Assembly: GCA_964469555.1 (NCBI GenBank)
Contig: CAYYAQ010000005.1
Location: 1-64,000, forward strand
Reading direction: 5' to 3'
Length of the DNA: 64,000 bases
Origin: CAYYAQ01 sp964469555
GTDB taxonomy: Bacteria > Planctomycetota > UBA1135 > UBA2386
A program made the translations under genes and the position numbers. The notes under the pieces are model-generated. The model worked only from the letters and a program-made list of their open reading frames with translations, was not told the DNA's origin and did no database searches. The number at the start of each line of letters is the position of its first letter. Within the stretch, counting starts at the first letter, position 1. Below, in pieces: positions 9,306-17,182 of the stretch.

Positions 9306-10043
9306 ATGACACTCACGCCCGAAGAGCACGCCACGTACGAGTGGCAGATGTGGATCGAAGACTTCGGCGAAAAAGGCCAGACCAAGCTCAAGGAAGCGTC
9401 GGTCCTCGTGTCGCGCTGTGGAGGACTCGGCGGCGTCGTCGCGTTGCAGCTCGCGGCGGCAGGCATCGGCAAGCTCGTAATCGCCCACGCCGGGAATGTG
9501 AAGCCGTCCGACCTCAACCGGCAGTTGTTGATGACGCACGACTGGATCGGCAAGCCCCGCATCGAGTCCATCGAACGCCGGCTGAAGGAGCTCAACCCCC
9601 GCCTTCAGATCGAAGCGATCGGCGAGAACGTCAACGAATCCAACGCCGAAGCCCTGGTCAACGCCGCTGACGTCATCGTCGATTGCGCGCCGTTGTTCGA
9701 AGAGCGGTTCGCGATGAATCGGGAGGCGGTGCGGCAGAGCAAGCCCATGGTCGAAGCCGCGATGTTCGGGCTGGAAGCGCAGCTGACGACAATCGTCCCC
9801 GGCGTCACCCCGTGCCTCACCTGCCTCTACCCGGACAAACCTCCACTGTGGAAGCGAGAGTTTCCCGTGTTCGGCGCGGTGTCGGGAACCGTCGGTTCGC
9901 TCGCGGCGATGGAAGCGATCAAGTGCGTCGCCGGTATCGGCGAAATCCTCGCCGGTCGGTTGCTGACGTGCGACCTCGGCAGCATGACGTTTCGCACGGC
10001 AAAGACCGAGCGCAACCGTCAGTGCGCCGTGTGCCACGGCTGA
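9306..10043 (+). CDS. MoeB/ThiF/HesA-family adenylyltransferase
   Basis: A 245-residue E1-like enzyme that would adenylate the C-terminal glycine of the carrier encoded immediately upstream. Visible motifs are the nucleotide-binding turn SRCGGLGGVVA (family GxGGxG with a Cys insertion), SDLNRQ with the conserved Arg, the acidic VIVDCAP, and two zinc cysteine pairs, CLTC and CAVC (the last near the C-terminus). There is no rhodanese domain. The start at ATG 9306 lies two bases after the previous stop. It closes the run of seven coupled genes from 1469. Confidence 0.9.
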   Translation: MTLTPEEHATYEWQMWIEDFGEKGQTKLKEASVLVSRCGGLGGVVALQLAAAGIGKLVIAHAGNVKPSDLNRQLLMTHDWIGKPRIESIERRLKELNPRLQIEAIGENVNESNAEALVNAADVIVDCAPLFEERFAMNREAVRQSKPMVEAAMFGLEAQLTTIVPGVTPCLTCLYPDKPPLWKREFPVFGAVSGTVGSLAAMEAIKCVAGIGEILAGRLLTCDLGSMTFRTAKTERNRQCAVCHG

Positions 10044-10073
10044 TCGCCACACCGAAATCCTGATCGCTTTCGA

Positions 10074-10277
10074 CTAGGACGCTGTATTGCGGGTCCCCGC
10101 GCCAGAGAACGCGTCGCGCATCCGGTCGGCACGGAGCGCATCTGCGTAACCGCCCAGCACGGCAAGCCACTGCAACTCCGGAAGCGCCCTGTCGGCCTCG
10201 AGGCGGAACACCTTTCGCTCCTCGCGGATCTGACCGACGACTTCGGCGACGAACAGCGGTTCTTCGACGGGATTCAT
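10074..10277 (-). CDS. Small hypothetical protein
   Basis: A 67-residue minus-strand frame (begins MNPVEEPLFVAEVVGQ, contains LPELQWLAVLGGYADALRAD) with GC-rich third positions and no internal low complexity, so it is probably coding. It has no ribosome binding site, no signal peptide and no recognised family. It faces the MoeB-like gene convergently. Confidence 0.5.
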   Translation of the reverse strand: MNPVEEPLFVAEVVGQIREERKVFRLEADRALPELQWLAVLGGYADALRADRMRDAFSGAGTRNTAS

Positions 10278-10508
10278 TCGGCGGAGGGCGGCGGAATGCT
10301 ACCGATGACGCGCGGTCGGCAACGACGAAAACGAGCATCGACAGAGTTCCGGATGCTGGCCCTATATGTCACAAAAAAACCGCTGCATGCCGCCCAAAAA
10401 GCCGCTGCCAGACGCCGAGGTCGACCGCTTCGTCCGCGCGCGTCAGGACCAGGCGGGACACGATCCGAATGCCGACGCCGGCGACGGTAGGCGTCACAAC
10501 CACCGCGG

Positions 10509-10697
10509 CTACACGTCGTGGATGTGCGGCAGCAGCGTCAGGTCGCGGATCTTCTCCATCGCCTTGACGCGGTCGGCGATCGGCCATCCGGTGCGCCGAT
10601 AGGCACGGCCCAGCGTAGCCGTGGCGACAATCAGAGCCTCGCGAAGACTTCCACTTCGATAGAAATGCATCGCGCTCGCCTCGCGGAAGCCCGCCAC
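10509..10697 (-). CDS. Small hypothetical protein
   Basis: A 62-residue minus-strand frame starting at GTG 10697 (an in-frame TAG lies four codons upstream; ATG 10673 is the other candidate start). The codons look genuine (SGSLREALIVATATLGRAYR and VKAMEKIRDLTLLPHIHDV). No family is recognised. A plus-strand frame at 10366-10602 overlaps its end and looks coding only before 10500 (KKPLPDAEVDRFVRARQDQA), so a second small gene or fragment may lie there. Confidence 0.5.
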   Translation of the reverse strand: MAGFREASAMHFYRSGSLREALIVATATLGRAYRRTGWPIADRVKAMEKIRDLTLLPHIHDV

Positions 10698-10771
10698 CCC
10701 GGTAAGCTATCGATCCTGTTTGTCCTGCACCCCTCCTTGTCGATCCGCCCCCCACGGTTGATCAAAACTCA

Positions 10772-13700
10772 ATGATGAGCATGCAAATCAAGCTCTTCTC
10801 GGCTGCTTGTGTACTCGCAGTCCCGATGTCAGCCCTCGCGCAGAAAAGCGCGCCGCAGTCTTCGGACTGGCCGACCTACATGCACGACAACAGTCGCGCC
10901 GGCGGGACGACCGCAAAGCTGAAGACACCTTTTGCCCCGCGGTGGATGGTGTCGTCGCCGACACCGCCGAAGAAGGCGTGGCCCGGACCTGGCGGCAAGA
11001 CGATCGAGAGGTTGCACCTCGTCCACCGCGTGCGGTTCGACGACGTCTTCAATACGGCCATCGTCGGTGATCGGGTGTTCTACGGTTCGTCCGTCGACCA
11101 CTGCGTTCGCTGCCTCGACCTGAGCTCTGGCGACCCCAAGTGGACGTTCGTCACCGACGCACCGGTTCGCCTCGCTCCTACCGTCTGGAACAACCGGGTC
11201 TACATCGGATCGGACGACGGGTTCGTCTACTGCCTCGGTGCGAAGAACGGCAAGTTGATCTGGAAACTCCGCGCCGGCCCGCGAGACGAACGGATCCTCG
11301 CGCGCGGTCGCATGGCGTCGCGCTGGCCGGTTCGCACCGGCGTCCTGATCGACGACGGCGTCGCCTACTTCGGCGCGGGGACCTTCCCGCACGAGACGGT
11401 CTACCTCTACGCGGTCGACGCCAAGACCGGTGACATCCGCTGGCGCAACGACGCGATCAGTCAGAAGAACGCGGGGCGCAACGACCTCACGCCACAGGGC
11501 TACTTGCTCGCGACGAAGGACCTCCTCTTCGTGCCGTCGGGTCGCACCCTGCCGGCGGCGTTCAACAAGAAGACCGGCAAGCTCGTCCACAAGCAGATGG
11601 GAGGCGGCAAGCAGGTCGGCGGATCGCAAGCCCTGCTCGCCGACGACAAGATCCTGTCGGTCGGCGAACACCACATCCTCGCGTTGAACCAGAAGAAGGG
11701 CGGCATCGTCAGCAAGCTGAGTGGCAAGCAGATGACCCTGGCCGGAGACATCGCCTACATCGCCGCGGACAGCGAGATCATCGCCGTGCACCGCACGCGC
11801 TACGTGGAGGCGAACCAGAACAAGCACGCGCGGTTCACGGAAGCCGCAGCGCTGCGGAAACTGCTCGTCCAACACGAATACCTCAAGCGCTTGAAGACCT
11901 ACCAGACAGCGCAGCGCAGTGGCAAGCAGTCCGCGACGCAGTTGACCGCGCTGCGCAAGCGGATCGCGGCGACCCGCCCCGACTACTTCGCAAAGAAGAG
12001 CCAGCTGGCCGAGCTCGTCGGCATCCTCTGGCGCACCCCCTGCCCCCACGAGTCCACGCTGATTCTCGCCGGCGACACGCTGGTCGTCGGCGGCAAGGAC
12101 GAGGTCGTCGCCTTGTCCACGGCGACCGGTCAACGTCTGTGGAAGACGATGGTCGAGGGGGAAGCCCGCGGCATCGCCGCCGCGCACGGCCACCTGGTCG
12201 TCAGCACCACCGCCGGCAAGATCTACTGCTTCGCGGACGCGACGCACAAACGTGTGTCGGAGGCGTCGACACGACCGGTCACCGGCGGCCCCTACCCCAA
12301 CGATGAGTCGAGCGCCGGCTACGAAGCTGCAGCGACGGCGATCATCGAGCGCAGCGGCGTCACCCGGGGGTATTGCCTCGTGCTCGGCGGCGAGAACGGA
12401 CGGCTCGCGTACGAGCTGGCGCAGCGTTCGGAACTCGTGATCTACTGCGTGGAGTCCGACCCCGCCAAGGTCCACGCCGCGCGCAAGGCACTGATGCCGA
12501 CGGGGCTGTACGGGACGCGCATCACGGTCGACCACCTCGACCTCTCGGTCCTCCCCTACCCCAGCTTCTTCGCGAACCTCGTGGTGTGCGATCGCTCGGT
12601 TCTCGGTCGCTCCATCCCCGGTGTTCCCGAGCAAGTCGCGCGTTGCGTCAAGCCGCACGGCGGCATCATCTGCCTCGGACCGAATGCCGGCGCGGATCAC
12701 GACGCGTGGTTGACGAAGACCTCGCTCCTCAGGGAAGACGCCGTCCGCGAGTTGCGTGACGGATGGGTCACCGTTCGTCGCGTCGCGTTGCCCGGTGCCG
12801 CGTCGTGGACGCACCAGTACGGCAACCCCGGCGCGAGTTCGAGCATCACGGACCAACGGGTTCGCGACGGCCTCAGCGTCTTGTGGTACGGCGACCCCGG
12901 CCCGAGTGCCATGGTCAACCGCCACCAGGGCGCCGCCGCTCCCCTGGCTGTCAATGGGCGCCTGTTCGTCCAGGGCGACCAGACAATCCAGGCGTACGAC
13001 TCATACAACGGCCTCAAGCTGTGGGAACGGAAGAACCCGGGGTCGGTGCGCACCGGAGTGTTCCGCAATTTCGAACCGGGCAACCTCGTCGCAGACGACA
13101 ACAGCTTGTTCGTCGTGGTCGGCGATCACTGTCGGCGGATCGACGGAGCTACGGGCAAACTGCTGCACACCTACCCGATTCCGGTCGGCAAGACGAAGAA
13201 GGACAAGCAAGAATCCTGGGGCTACGTCGCGGTACACGACGGCCTGCTGTTTGGCAGCACCACGCTTCGCAAGCTGATCCCGGCGGCACAACGAAGGCGC
13301 GGCAAGCCGTTCCAGACGGTCGCCACCAACAAGCTGTTCGCCTACGAAATCGCCACGGGGAAACTCCTGTGGGAGCACCAGGGCAAGAGCATCATGCACA
13401 ACGCGGTCGCCGTCTCCGGTAGTCGCATCTACTTCATCGACGCCTCGCTCACGCCGGTGCAGCGCGAGCAGTTGCTGCAGCAGGACAAGAGCGAGTTGGA
13501 GAACCTCACTGGCGAAGCGCGCAAGCTGGCAGAGGAACGAATCAAGCGGGTCGATGCCCGGCTCGCCGTCGCGGTCAACATCAAGACGGGCAAGCAGGTG
13601 TGGTCCAAGCCCGTCGACGTCACCGATTGCACGAAGGTCGGCATCGGCGCCGGCGAGTTGACGCTGATGGCGTACGATGAGCACATCGTGCTGTGTGGCG

Positions 13701-14800
13701 CAAACGCGAACGGCCACTACTGGAATCAATTCCTGAAGGGTGACTTCAAACGCAGACGCCTCGTCGTTCTCGCCGCAGACGACGGTCACAAGGTCTGGGC
13801 CCGCGACGCCAACTACCGCCACCGTCCGATCATCGTCGGTCGTGACCTGATCGCGGAGCCCTGGGCCTTCGATCTCGAGACCGGCGTGCAAAAGACCCGC
13901 GTCCACCCGCTGACAGGCGTGCAGGAACCATGGCTGTTCGCGCGACCGGGTCACCACTGTGGTCCCAGCGCTGCGACTCCGGGCATGTTGCTGTTCCGAT
14001 CGAAGTTCACGGCCTACTACGACCTCAACTCCGACAGCGGCACACGCCACTTCGCCGGGCACCGCCTCGGCTGCTGGATCAACGCGATCCCCGCCGACGG
14101 ACTCGTCCTGGTTCCCGAAGCGAGCGCCGGCTGCGCGTGCCTGTTCTCGTTGACCTCGACGATCGTGTTCGAGCCGAGCCGCCACAGACAAGTCTGGGGT
14201 GTGTACGGCGCCGCGGGAACCACCACGCCTGTGCAACACATGGCTCTCAACCTCGGAGCGCCGGGCGACCGCCGCGACGCGCGCGGCAAGCTCTGGTTGA
14301 GCTATCCTCGGCCCGCGTCCCGCAAGGGAATCGACCTCCCGCTGAGAGTGGGCAACAAGTTCGCGAAGAAGGGCGGATTCTACGCACTCAACGCCGAGTC
14401 TTCCGCGCTGAAGAACACCCCCGCGAATGGTACCGTGCCCTGGGTCTTCGCATCCGGAGCCAGGGGACTGACGAGTTGCACTGTACCGTTGATCGGCAAG
14501 GGAGAAGCCGAGGCGACATACACCGTGCGACTGTTCTTCGTCGCCAGCAAGAAAGACGGTAGCAAGCCGCGGCGGTTCGACATCCGCCTCCAGAACAAGA
14601 CCGTCAAGAAGAGCCTCGACGTGAAGACGGCGGCCGGCGGCATCGACAAGGCGCTGATGCGAGAGTTCCACAACATCTCCGTCAAGGCTGCGTTGAAGAT
14701 CGAGCTCGTCCCGCGAGGGAAGACTCCGACCGTCGAACAACTGCCTCGGTTGTGCGCGATCGAGGTGCTTCGCACCGGTGCGGAGGAGATCCGGAAGTGA
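10772..14800 (+). CDS. Secreted double PQQ-propeller protein with embedded Rossmann domain and C-terminal malectin-like domain
   Basis: A 1,342-residue protein; the start is ambiguous among ATG 10772, 10775 and 10781, all before the signal peptide (LFSAACVLAVPMSALAQ). Layout: propeller 1 (about 30-490, YIGSDDGFVYCLGAKNGKLI then WKL) with a helical insertion at about 340-420; a Rossmann methyltransferase-like domain (510-675, CLVLGGENGRLAYEL and CVESDPAKV); propeller 2 (700-1145); then a beta-rich segment resembling malectin/di-glucose-binding domains (1170-1340, ATYTVRLFFVASKKDG). It is the fused paralogue of the 1469 and 2824 products, minus LamG. The exported location is inferred from the signal peptide. 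TGATG coupling links it to the next gene. Confidence 0.85.
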   Translation: MMSMQIKLFSAACVLAVPMSALAQKSAPQSSDWPTYMHDNSRAGGTTAKLKTPFAPRWMVSSPTPPKKAWPGPGGKTIERLHLVHRVRFDDVFNTAIVGDRVFYGSSVDHCVRCLDLSSGDPKWTFVTDAPVRLAPTVWNNRVYIGSDDGFVYCLGAKNGKLIWKLRAGPRDERILARGRMASRWPVRTGVLIDDGVAYFGAGTFPHETVYLYAVDAKTGDIRWRNDAISQKNAGRNDLTPQGYLLATKDLLFVPSGRTLPAAFNKKTGKLVHKQMGGGKQVGGSQALLADDKILSVGEHHILALNQKKGGIVSKLSGKQMTLAGDIAYIAADSEIIAVHRTRYVEANQNKHARFTEAAALRKLLVQHEYLKRLKTYQTAQRSGKQSATQLTALRKRIAATRPDYFAKKSQLAELVGILWRTPCPHESTLILAGDTLVVGGKDEVVALSTATGQRLWKTMVEGEARGIAAAHGHLVVSTTAGKIYCFADATHKRVSEASTRPVTGGPYPNDESSAGYEAAATAIIERSGVTRGYCLVLGGENGRLAYELAQRSELVIYCVESDPAKVHAARKALMPTGLYGTRITVDHLDLSVLPYPSFFANLVVCDRSVLGRSIPGVPEQVARCVKPHGGIICLGPNAGADHDAWLTKTSLLREDAVRELRDGWVTVRRVALPGAASWTHQYGNPGASSSITDQRVRDGLSVLWYGDPGPSAMVNRHQGAAAPLAVNGRLFVQGDQTIQAYDSYNGLKLWERKNPGSVRTGVFRNFEPGNLVADDNSLFVVVGDHCRRIDGATGKLLHTYPIPVGKTKKDKQESWGYVAVHDGLLFGSTTLRKLIPAAQRRRGKPFQTVATNKLFAYEIATGKLLWEHQGKSIMHNAVAVSGSRIYFIDASLTPVQREQLLQQDKSELENLTGEARKLAEERIKRVDARLAVAVNIKTGKQVWSKPVDVTDCTKVGIGAGELTLMAYDEHIVLCGANANGHYWNQFLKGDFKRRRLVVLAADDGHKVWARDANYRHRPIIVGRDLIAEPWAFDLETGVQKTRVHPLTGVQEPWLFARPGHHCGPSAATPGMLLFRSKFTAYYDLNSDSGTRHFAGHRLGCWINAIPADGLVLVPEASAGCACLFSLTSTIVFEPSRHRQVWGVYGAAGTTTPVQHMALNLGAPGDRRDARGKLWLSYPRPASRKGIDLPLRVGNKFAKKGGFYALNAESSALKNTPANGTVPWVFASGARGLTSCTVPLIGKGEAEATYTVRLFFVASKKDGSKPRRFDIRLQNKTVKKSLDVKTAAGGIDKALMREFHNISVKAALKIELVPRGKTPTVEQLPRLCAIEVLRTGAEEIRK

Positions 14801-15957
14801 TGTTTCGGATACTCGCGGTCTCCGTCTGCGTGTCCGTCAGCGCCGTGATGTGCCGCTTCACCGTGCGAGACGTCGGCTTCGTGGACCTCGGGGACTCGGG
14901 CTACCGGTACTACACGTTCGTCTCGGACGCCCAATCGCCGGGCGCCACGGAGTCATCCCGCAAACTCACGGAGGCCATATTCGCCGACACCAACATCGAG
15001 TTCACGGTCGTCGATCCCCTGGACGATTTGGACGAGACAGGGCGGGAGTACCTGCGTGACCTGAAGATCAAACGGTTCCCGACAACGGTGCTCGTCCACC
15101 CGGACGGACGGGCTATCGAGATACCCATCGAAGGCAGCTTCGACGCGTCCGCGGCGAGCGTCTTCGAATCGGTCGCCAGCTCGAGGCTCAGGACCCGGAT
15201 CACCGAGGCAGTGCTGCGCCGCTACTGCGTGGTTCTTCTGGCCGAGTGCGACGATGCGAAGAAAAACGACGACGCAAAGCGCGCGGTGGCCACCGCGTTC
15301 GCCGCGATCAAGAAGGTGTTCGACAAGATGCCGAAGGACGTCGGCACCCTCCCCGAGTTGATCGCCATCCCGCGAACCGACCAGGCCGACGAGAAGATCC
15401 TGCTGTGGTCCCTCGGGGTCAAGGCGGTCAACGCCAAGGAGAGCAGGGAGCATCCGTCCGTGACCGTGTTGACGGGACGTGTCCGACGCTTCGGCACGAC
15501 TCTCGAAGGCGAGGACATCAACGAAGACTCCGTACTCGGCATCCTCGCCAAGGCCGGCGAGTCGTGCGAGTGCGGCCTGGACCGTTCGTGGATGCGCGGC
15601 ATGCGGGTCCCGCTCCGCTGGGACGCGGACACCCGGCAGCTCGCCTCGGACGTGCTCGGCTTCGATCCCGAGAATCCGCTCGTCAAGGCGGAGATCAGCA
15701 GCATCCTGGCGAAGGGCCCGAACGGACAGCCGGGAACGGACGGAGGTCCGCCGACCGTCGCGGACCTGTTGCTCGGCTATTCCGAGGCGGCGATCGCGGA
15801 AGGTGATCCCATCGAGGAAGAAAAGCCCACGCTAGACACCGAGAAGGAAGAAGAGACCGAACCCGCCAGCGAAAGGGCGATGTTGTGGACGCTCGGCGGG
15901 CTCCTGTTCGCGAGCCTCGGCGTCGCCGCATTCGTGCTCCTGCGAGTCCGGCGGTAA
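14800..15957 (+). CDS. Thioredoxin-fold exported protein with C-terminal membrane anchor
   Basis: A 385-residue protein with an N-terminal hydrophobic leader (FRILAVSVCVSVSAVM) and a single C-terminal transmembrane helix followed by RVRR (LWTLGGLLFASLGVAAFVLL), so most of it lies outside the cytoplasm, tethered to the membrane. Residues about 25-120 resemble a thioredoxin fold, including the cis-Pro strand KRFPTTVLVHPDGR, but there is no CxxC active site there. A CECG motif occurs near residue 265. It overlaps the stop of the propeller gene and probably works with it. No named family is recognised. Confidence 0.65.
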   Translation: MFRILAVSVCVSVSAVMCRFTVRDVGFVDLGDSGYRYYTFVSDAQSPGATESSRKLTEAIFADTNIEFTVVDPLDDLDETGREYLRDLKIKRFPTTVLVHPDGRAIEIPIEGSFDASAASVFESVASSRLRTRITEAVLRRYCVVLLAECDDAKKNDDAKRAVATAFAAIKKVFDKMPKDVGTLPELIAIPRTDQADEKILLWSLGVKAVNAKESREHPSVTVLTGRVRRFGTTLEGEDINEDSVLGILAKAGESCECGLDRSWMRGMRVPLRWDADTRQLASDVLGFDPENPLVKAEISSILAKGPNGQPGTDGGPPTVADLLLGYSEAAIAEGDPIEEEKPTLDTEKEEETEPASERAMLWTLGGLLFASLGVAAFVLLRVRR

Positions 15958-16204
15958 CGCCCAGCGAGATGCGTCGGGCGGGGAGCATCGTGGGGCAAGG
16001 CAGAGAGCGGTTCGGGCTCGTCACGTCGGCATGGAGTGACCGGCAGCGGGCCTGGTCCGTACTCGTGACCTGAGATCAGGACCTACGACCGTCATCAGTG
16101 GCACGAAAGACCGCATGACGGGGGTTCCCCGCCAGGGCCACCGCCCGGAGCTGTTCGAGGTCAGCAAAAATCCCGGCTCGGCCGCCTTATCCGCTTCGCG
16201 GAGA
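15958..16204. other. Intergenic stretch, no convincing gene
   Basis: Between the membrane-anchored protein and the first structured leader. Short open stretches exist on both strands (plus strand ending GHRPELFEVSKNPGSAALSA; minus strand HNLREADKAAEPGFLL) but neither has a start signal or recognisable family. They could be the edge of an older mobile segment. Confidence 0.4.
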
Positions 16205-16435
16205 TTATGACACTCTTCGTCGTTCGAGGGCGCCGGTACACGTGCTAGGTTGCTACTCAGCATCGAGACAGCCCGTCGCCTTGGCGTCGGGTGGCCAACC
16301 TGCCGAGGAGCGGCAAGGTGGTTTGATCGGGCCTCGTGGCCCGGTCGATGCGCGCGGGCCTGTAGCCCGGCGAACGAAGGCTCCTGCAGCGTGTGGCGCT
16401 GCTCCTCGATGCGTAACCCGAGAGGAGTCAGAACC
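16205..16435 (+). ncRNA. Structured RNA-like leader, copy A
   Basis: About 231 bases ending at the Shine-Dalgarno of the next gene and alignable to copy B at 16944-17182. A long-range stem GCATCGA (16260-16266) with TCGATGC (16345-16351) encloses several hairpins: TGCCG/CGGCA (16301-16315), GATCGGGCC/GGCCCGGTC (16325-16346) and, just outside, CGGGC/GCCCG (16355-16369). Unpaired blocks identical to copy B include CAAGGTGGTTT (16314-16324) and GGCGAACGAAG (16369-16379). Stem bases differ between the copies while pairing is kept, which is what an RNA under structural selection shows. The class is not identified. Confidence 0.65.
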
Positions 16436-16687
16436 ATGCCCGCTAACCAACGACCCCCCAATCCACTGCCCGGTAGCCCGCTGTTCGACAGCCCCGCTGA
16501 CGGAATGGCCTGGATGGCCAAGCACCGGCCCGGGGTGCTTGTGAAGTACTACTGTCAAACCGGGACCGATGTATGGGCGGCCGAGGAGCTGCCCGAGGAT
16601 TGGCCGCTGCGCAAGGGCGCGATCATTTTCAGCGTGAATCGACGCAGGCCCGAGAAGACGCAATCCCAGAGTCCAGGAGAGGAGTAG
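16436..16687 (+). CDS. Small hypothetical protein (first gene after structured leader A)
   Basis: 83 residues from ATG 16436, preceded by a clear Shine-Dalgarno (AGAGGAG, 16421-16427), which is unusual in this window. The core GVLVKYYCQTGTDVWAAEEL and WPLRKGAIIFSVNRRRPE gives a compact, probably soluble protein. No family, signal or membrane segment is recognised. A second small gene follows after 7 bases, so the two form a short operon under the structured leader. Confidence 0.65.
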   Translation: MPANQRPPNPLPGSPLFDSPADGMAWMAKHRPGVLVKYYCQTGTDVWAAEELPEDWPLRKGAIIFSVNRRRPEKTQSQSPGEE

Positions 16688-16694
16688 TCAACCG

Positions 16695-16922
16695 ATGCCC
16701 GAACAACCAGACAATGCAAGGTCGAAGGGAGACGAGTTTCTGCGCCGACTCCTGGGGCCGCGTGCCGCGCCGTTGCCAGTGGTTCTGGAACCGGACGCTT
16801 CCCAGGACTTGCCCGAGGAGCCGCTGCCGTCCGAGGAGCCCGACTGGCTCGCCGGGTTGATGCGAAAGACTGGGGCTTCACGCGAGGAGCTGGAGGAAGA
16901 GGCGAGGGAGCTGGGCTTCTAG
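16695..16922 (+). CDS. Small acidic hypothetical protein
   Basis: 75 residues, with a purine-rich Shine-Dalgarno (AGGAGAGGAG) overlapping the previous gene's end. Glutamate-rich, with a proline/acidic linker and a C-terminal helix (LMRKTGASREELEEEARELG) that resembles short regulator or antitoxin-like tails only in a general way. Its function is unknown. It shares the transcript of the 16436 gene and ends 21 bases before structured leader B. Confidence 0.6.
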   Translation: MPEQPDNARSKGDEFLRRLLGPRAAPLPVVLEPDASQDLPEEPLPSEEPDWLAGLMRKTGASREELEEEARELGF

Positions 16923-16943
16923 CCTGGGAGCCCGGCCCCGGAG

Positions 16944-17182
16944 TTATGACACGATCGGCGGTTTGCAGCCGCCGACGTGTCAGCTAAACTTGTTACCAGC
17001 ATCAGGAAAGGCGCTCCCTTTGGGGGGTGCCGACCAACCTGGCCCGGAAGGCCAAGGTGGTTTCCTTCGGCGGTGTTCGCCGGGGGGATGCGCGCAGGGC
17101 GAGAGGCTCTGGCGAACGAAGCTTCCGGCGGCGCCGACCGCGCCGCGTTCCTGGTGCGTGACATCGCGAGGAGTTACGCATC
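16944..17182 (+). ncRNA. Structured RNA-like leader, copy B
   Basis: About 239 bases, the diverged twin of 16205-16435, placed directly before the gene at 17183. It opens with a strong stem, TGACACG/CGTGTCA around TCGGCGG/CCGCCGA. Next comes the long-range pair GCATC (16999-17003) with GATGC (17087-17091), enclosing hairpins TGGCC/GGCCA (17040-17054) and CTTCGGCG/CGCCGGGG (17065-17085), then CAGGGC/GCTCTG (17095-17111). The blocks CAAGGTGGTTT (17053-17063) and GGCGAACGAAG (17111-17121) are identical to copy A. The element ends at a Shine-Dalgarno (GAGGAG). Confidence 0.65.

Noticed and set aside
16205..17182. Firm identification of the repeated leader as a HEARO/omega RNA
   Set aside because: The border and multi-hairpin shape are only reminiscent, no IscB/HNH gene is present, and I cannot run a covariance search.
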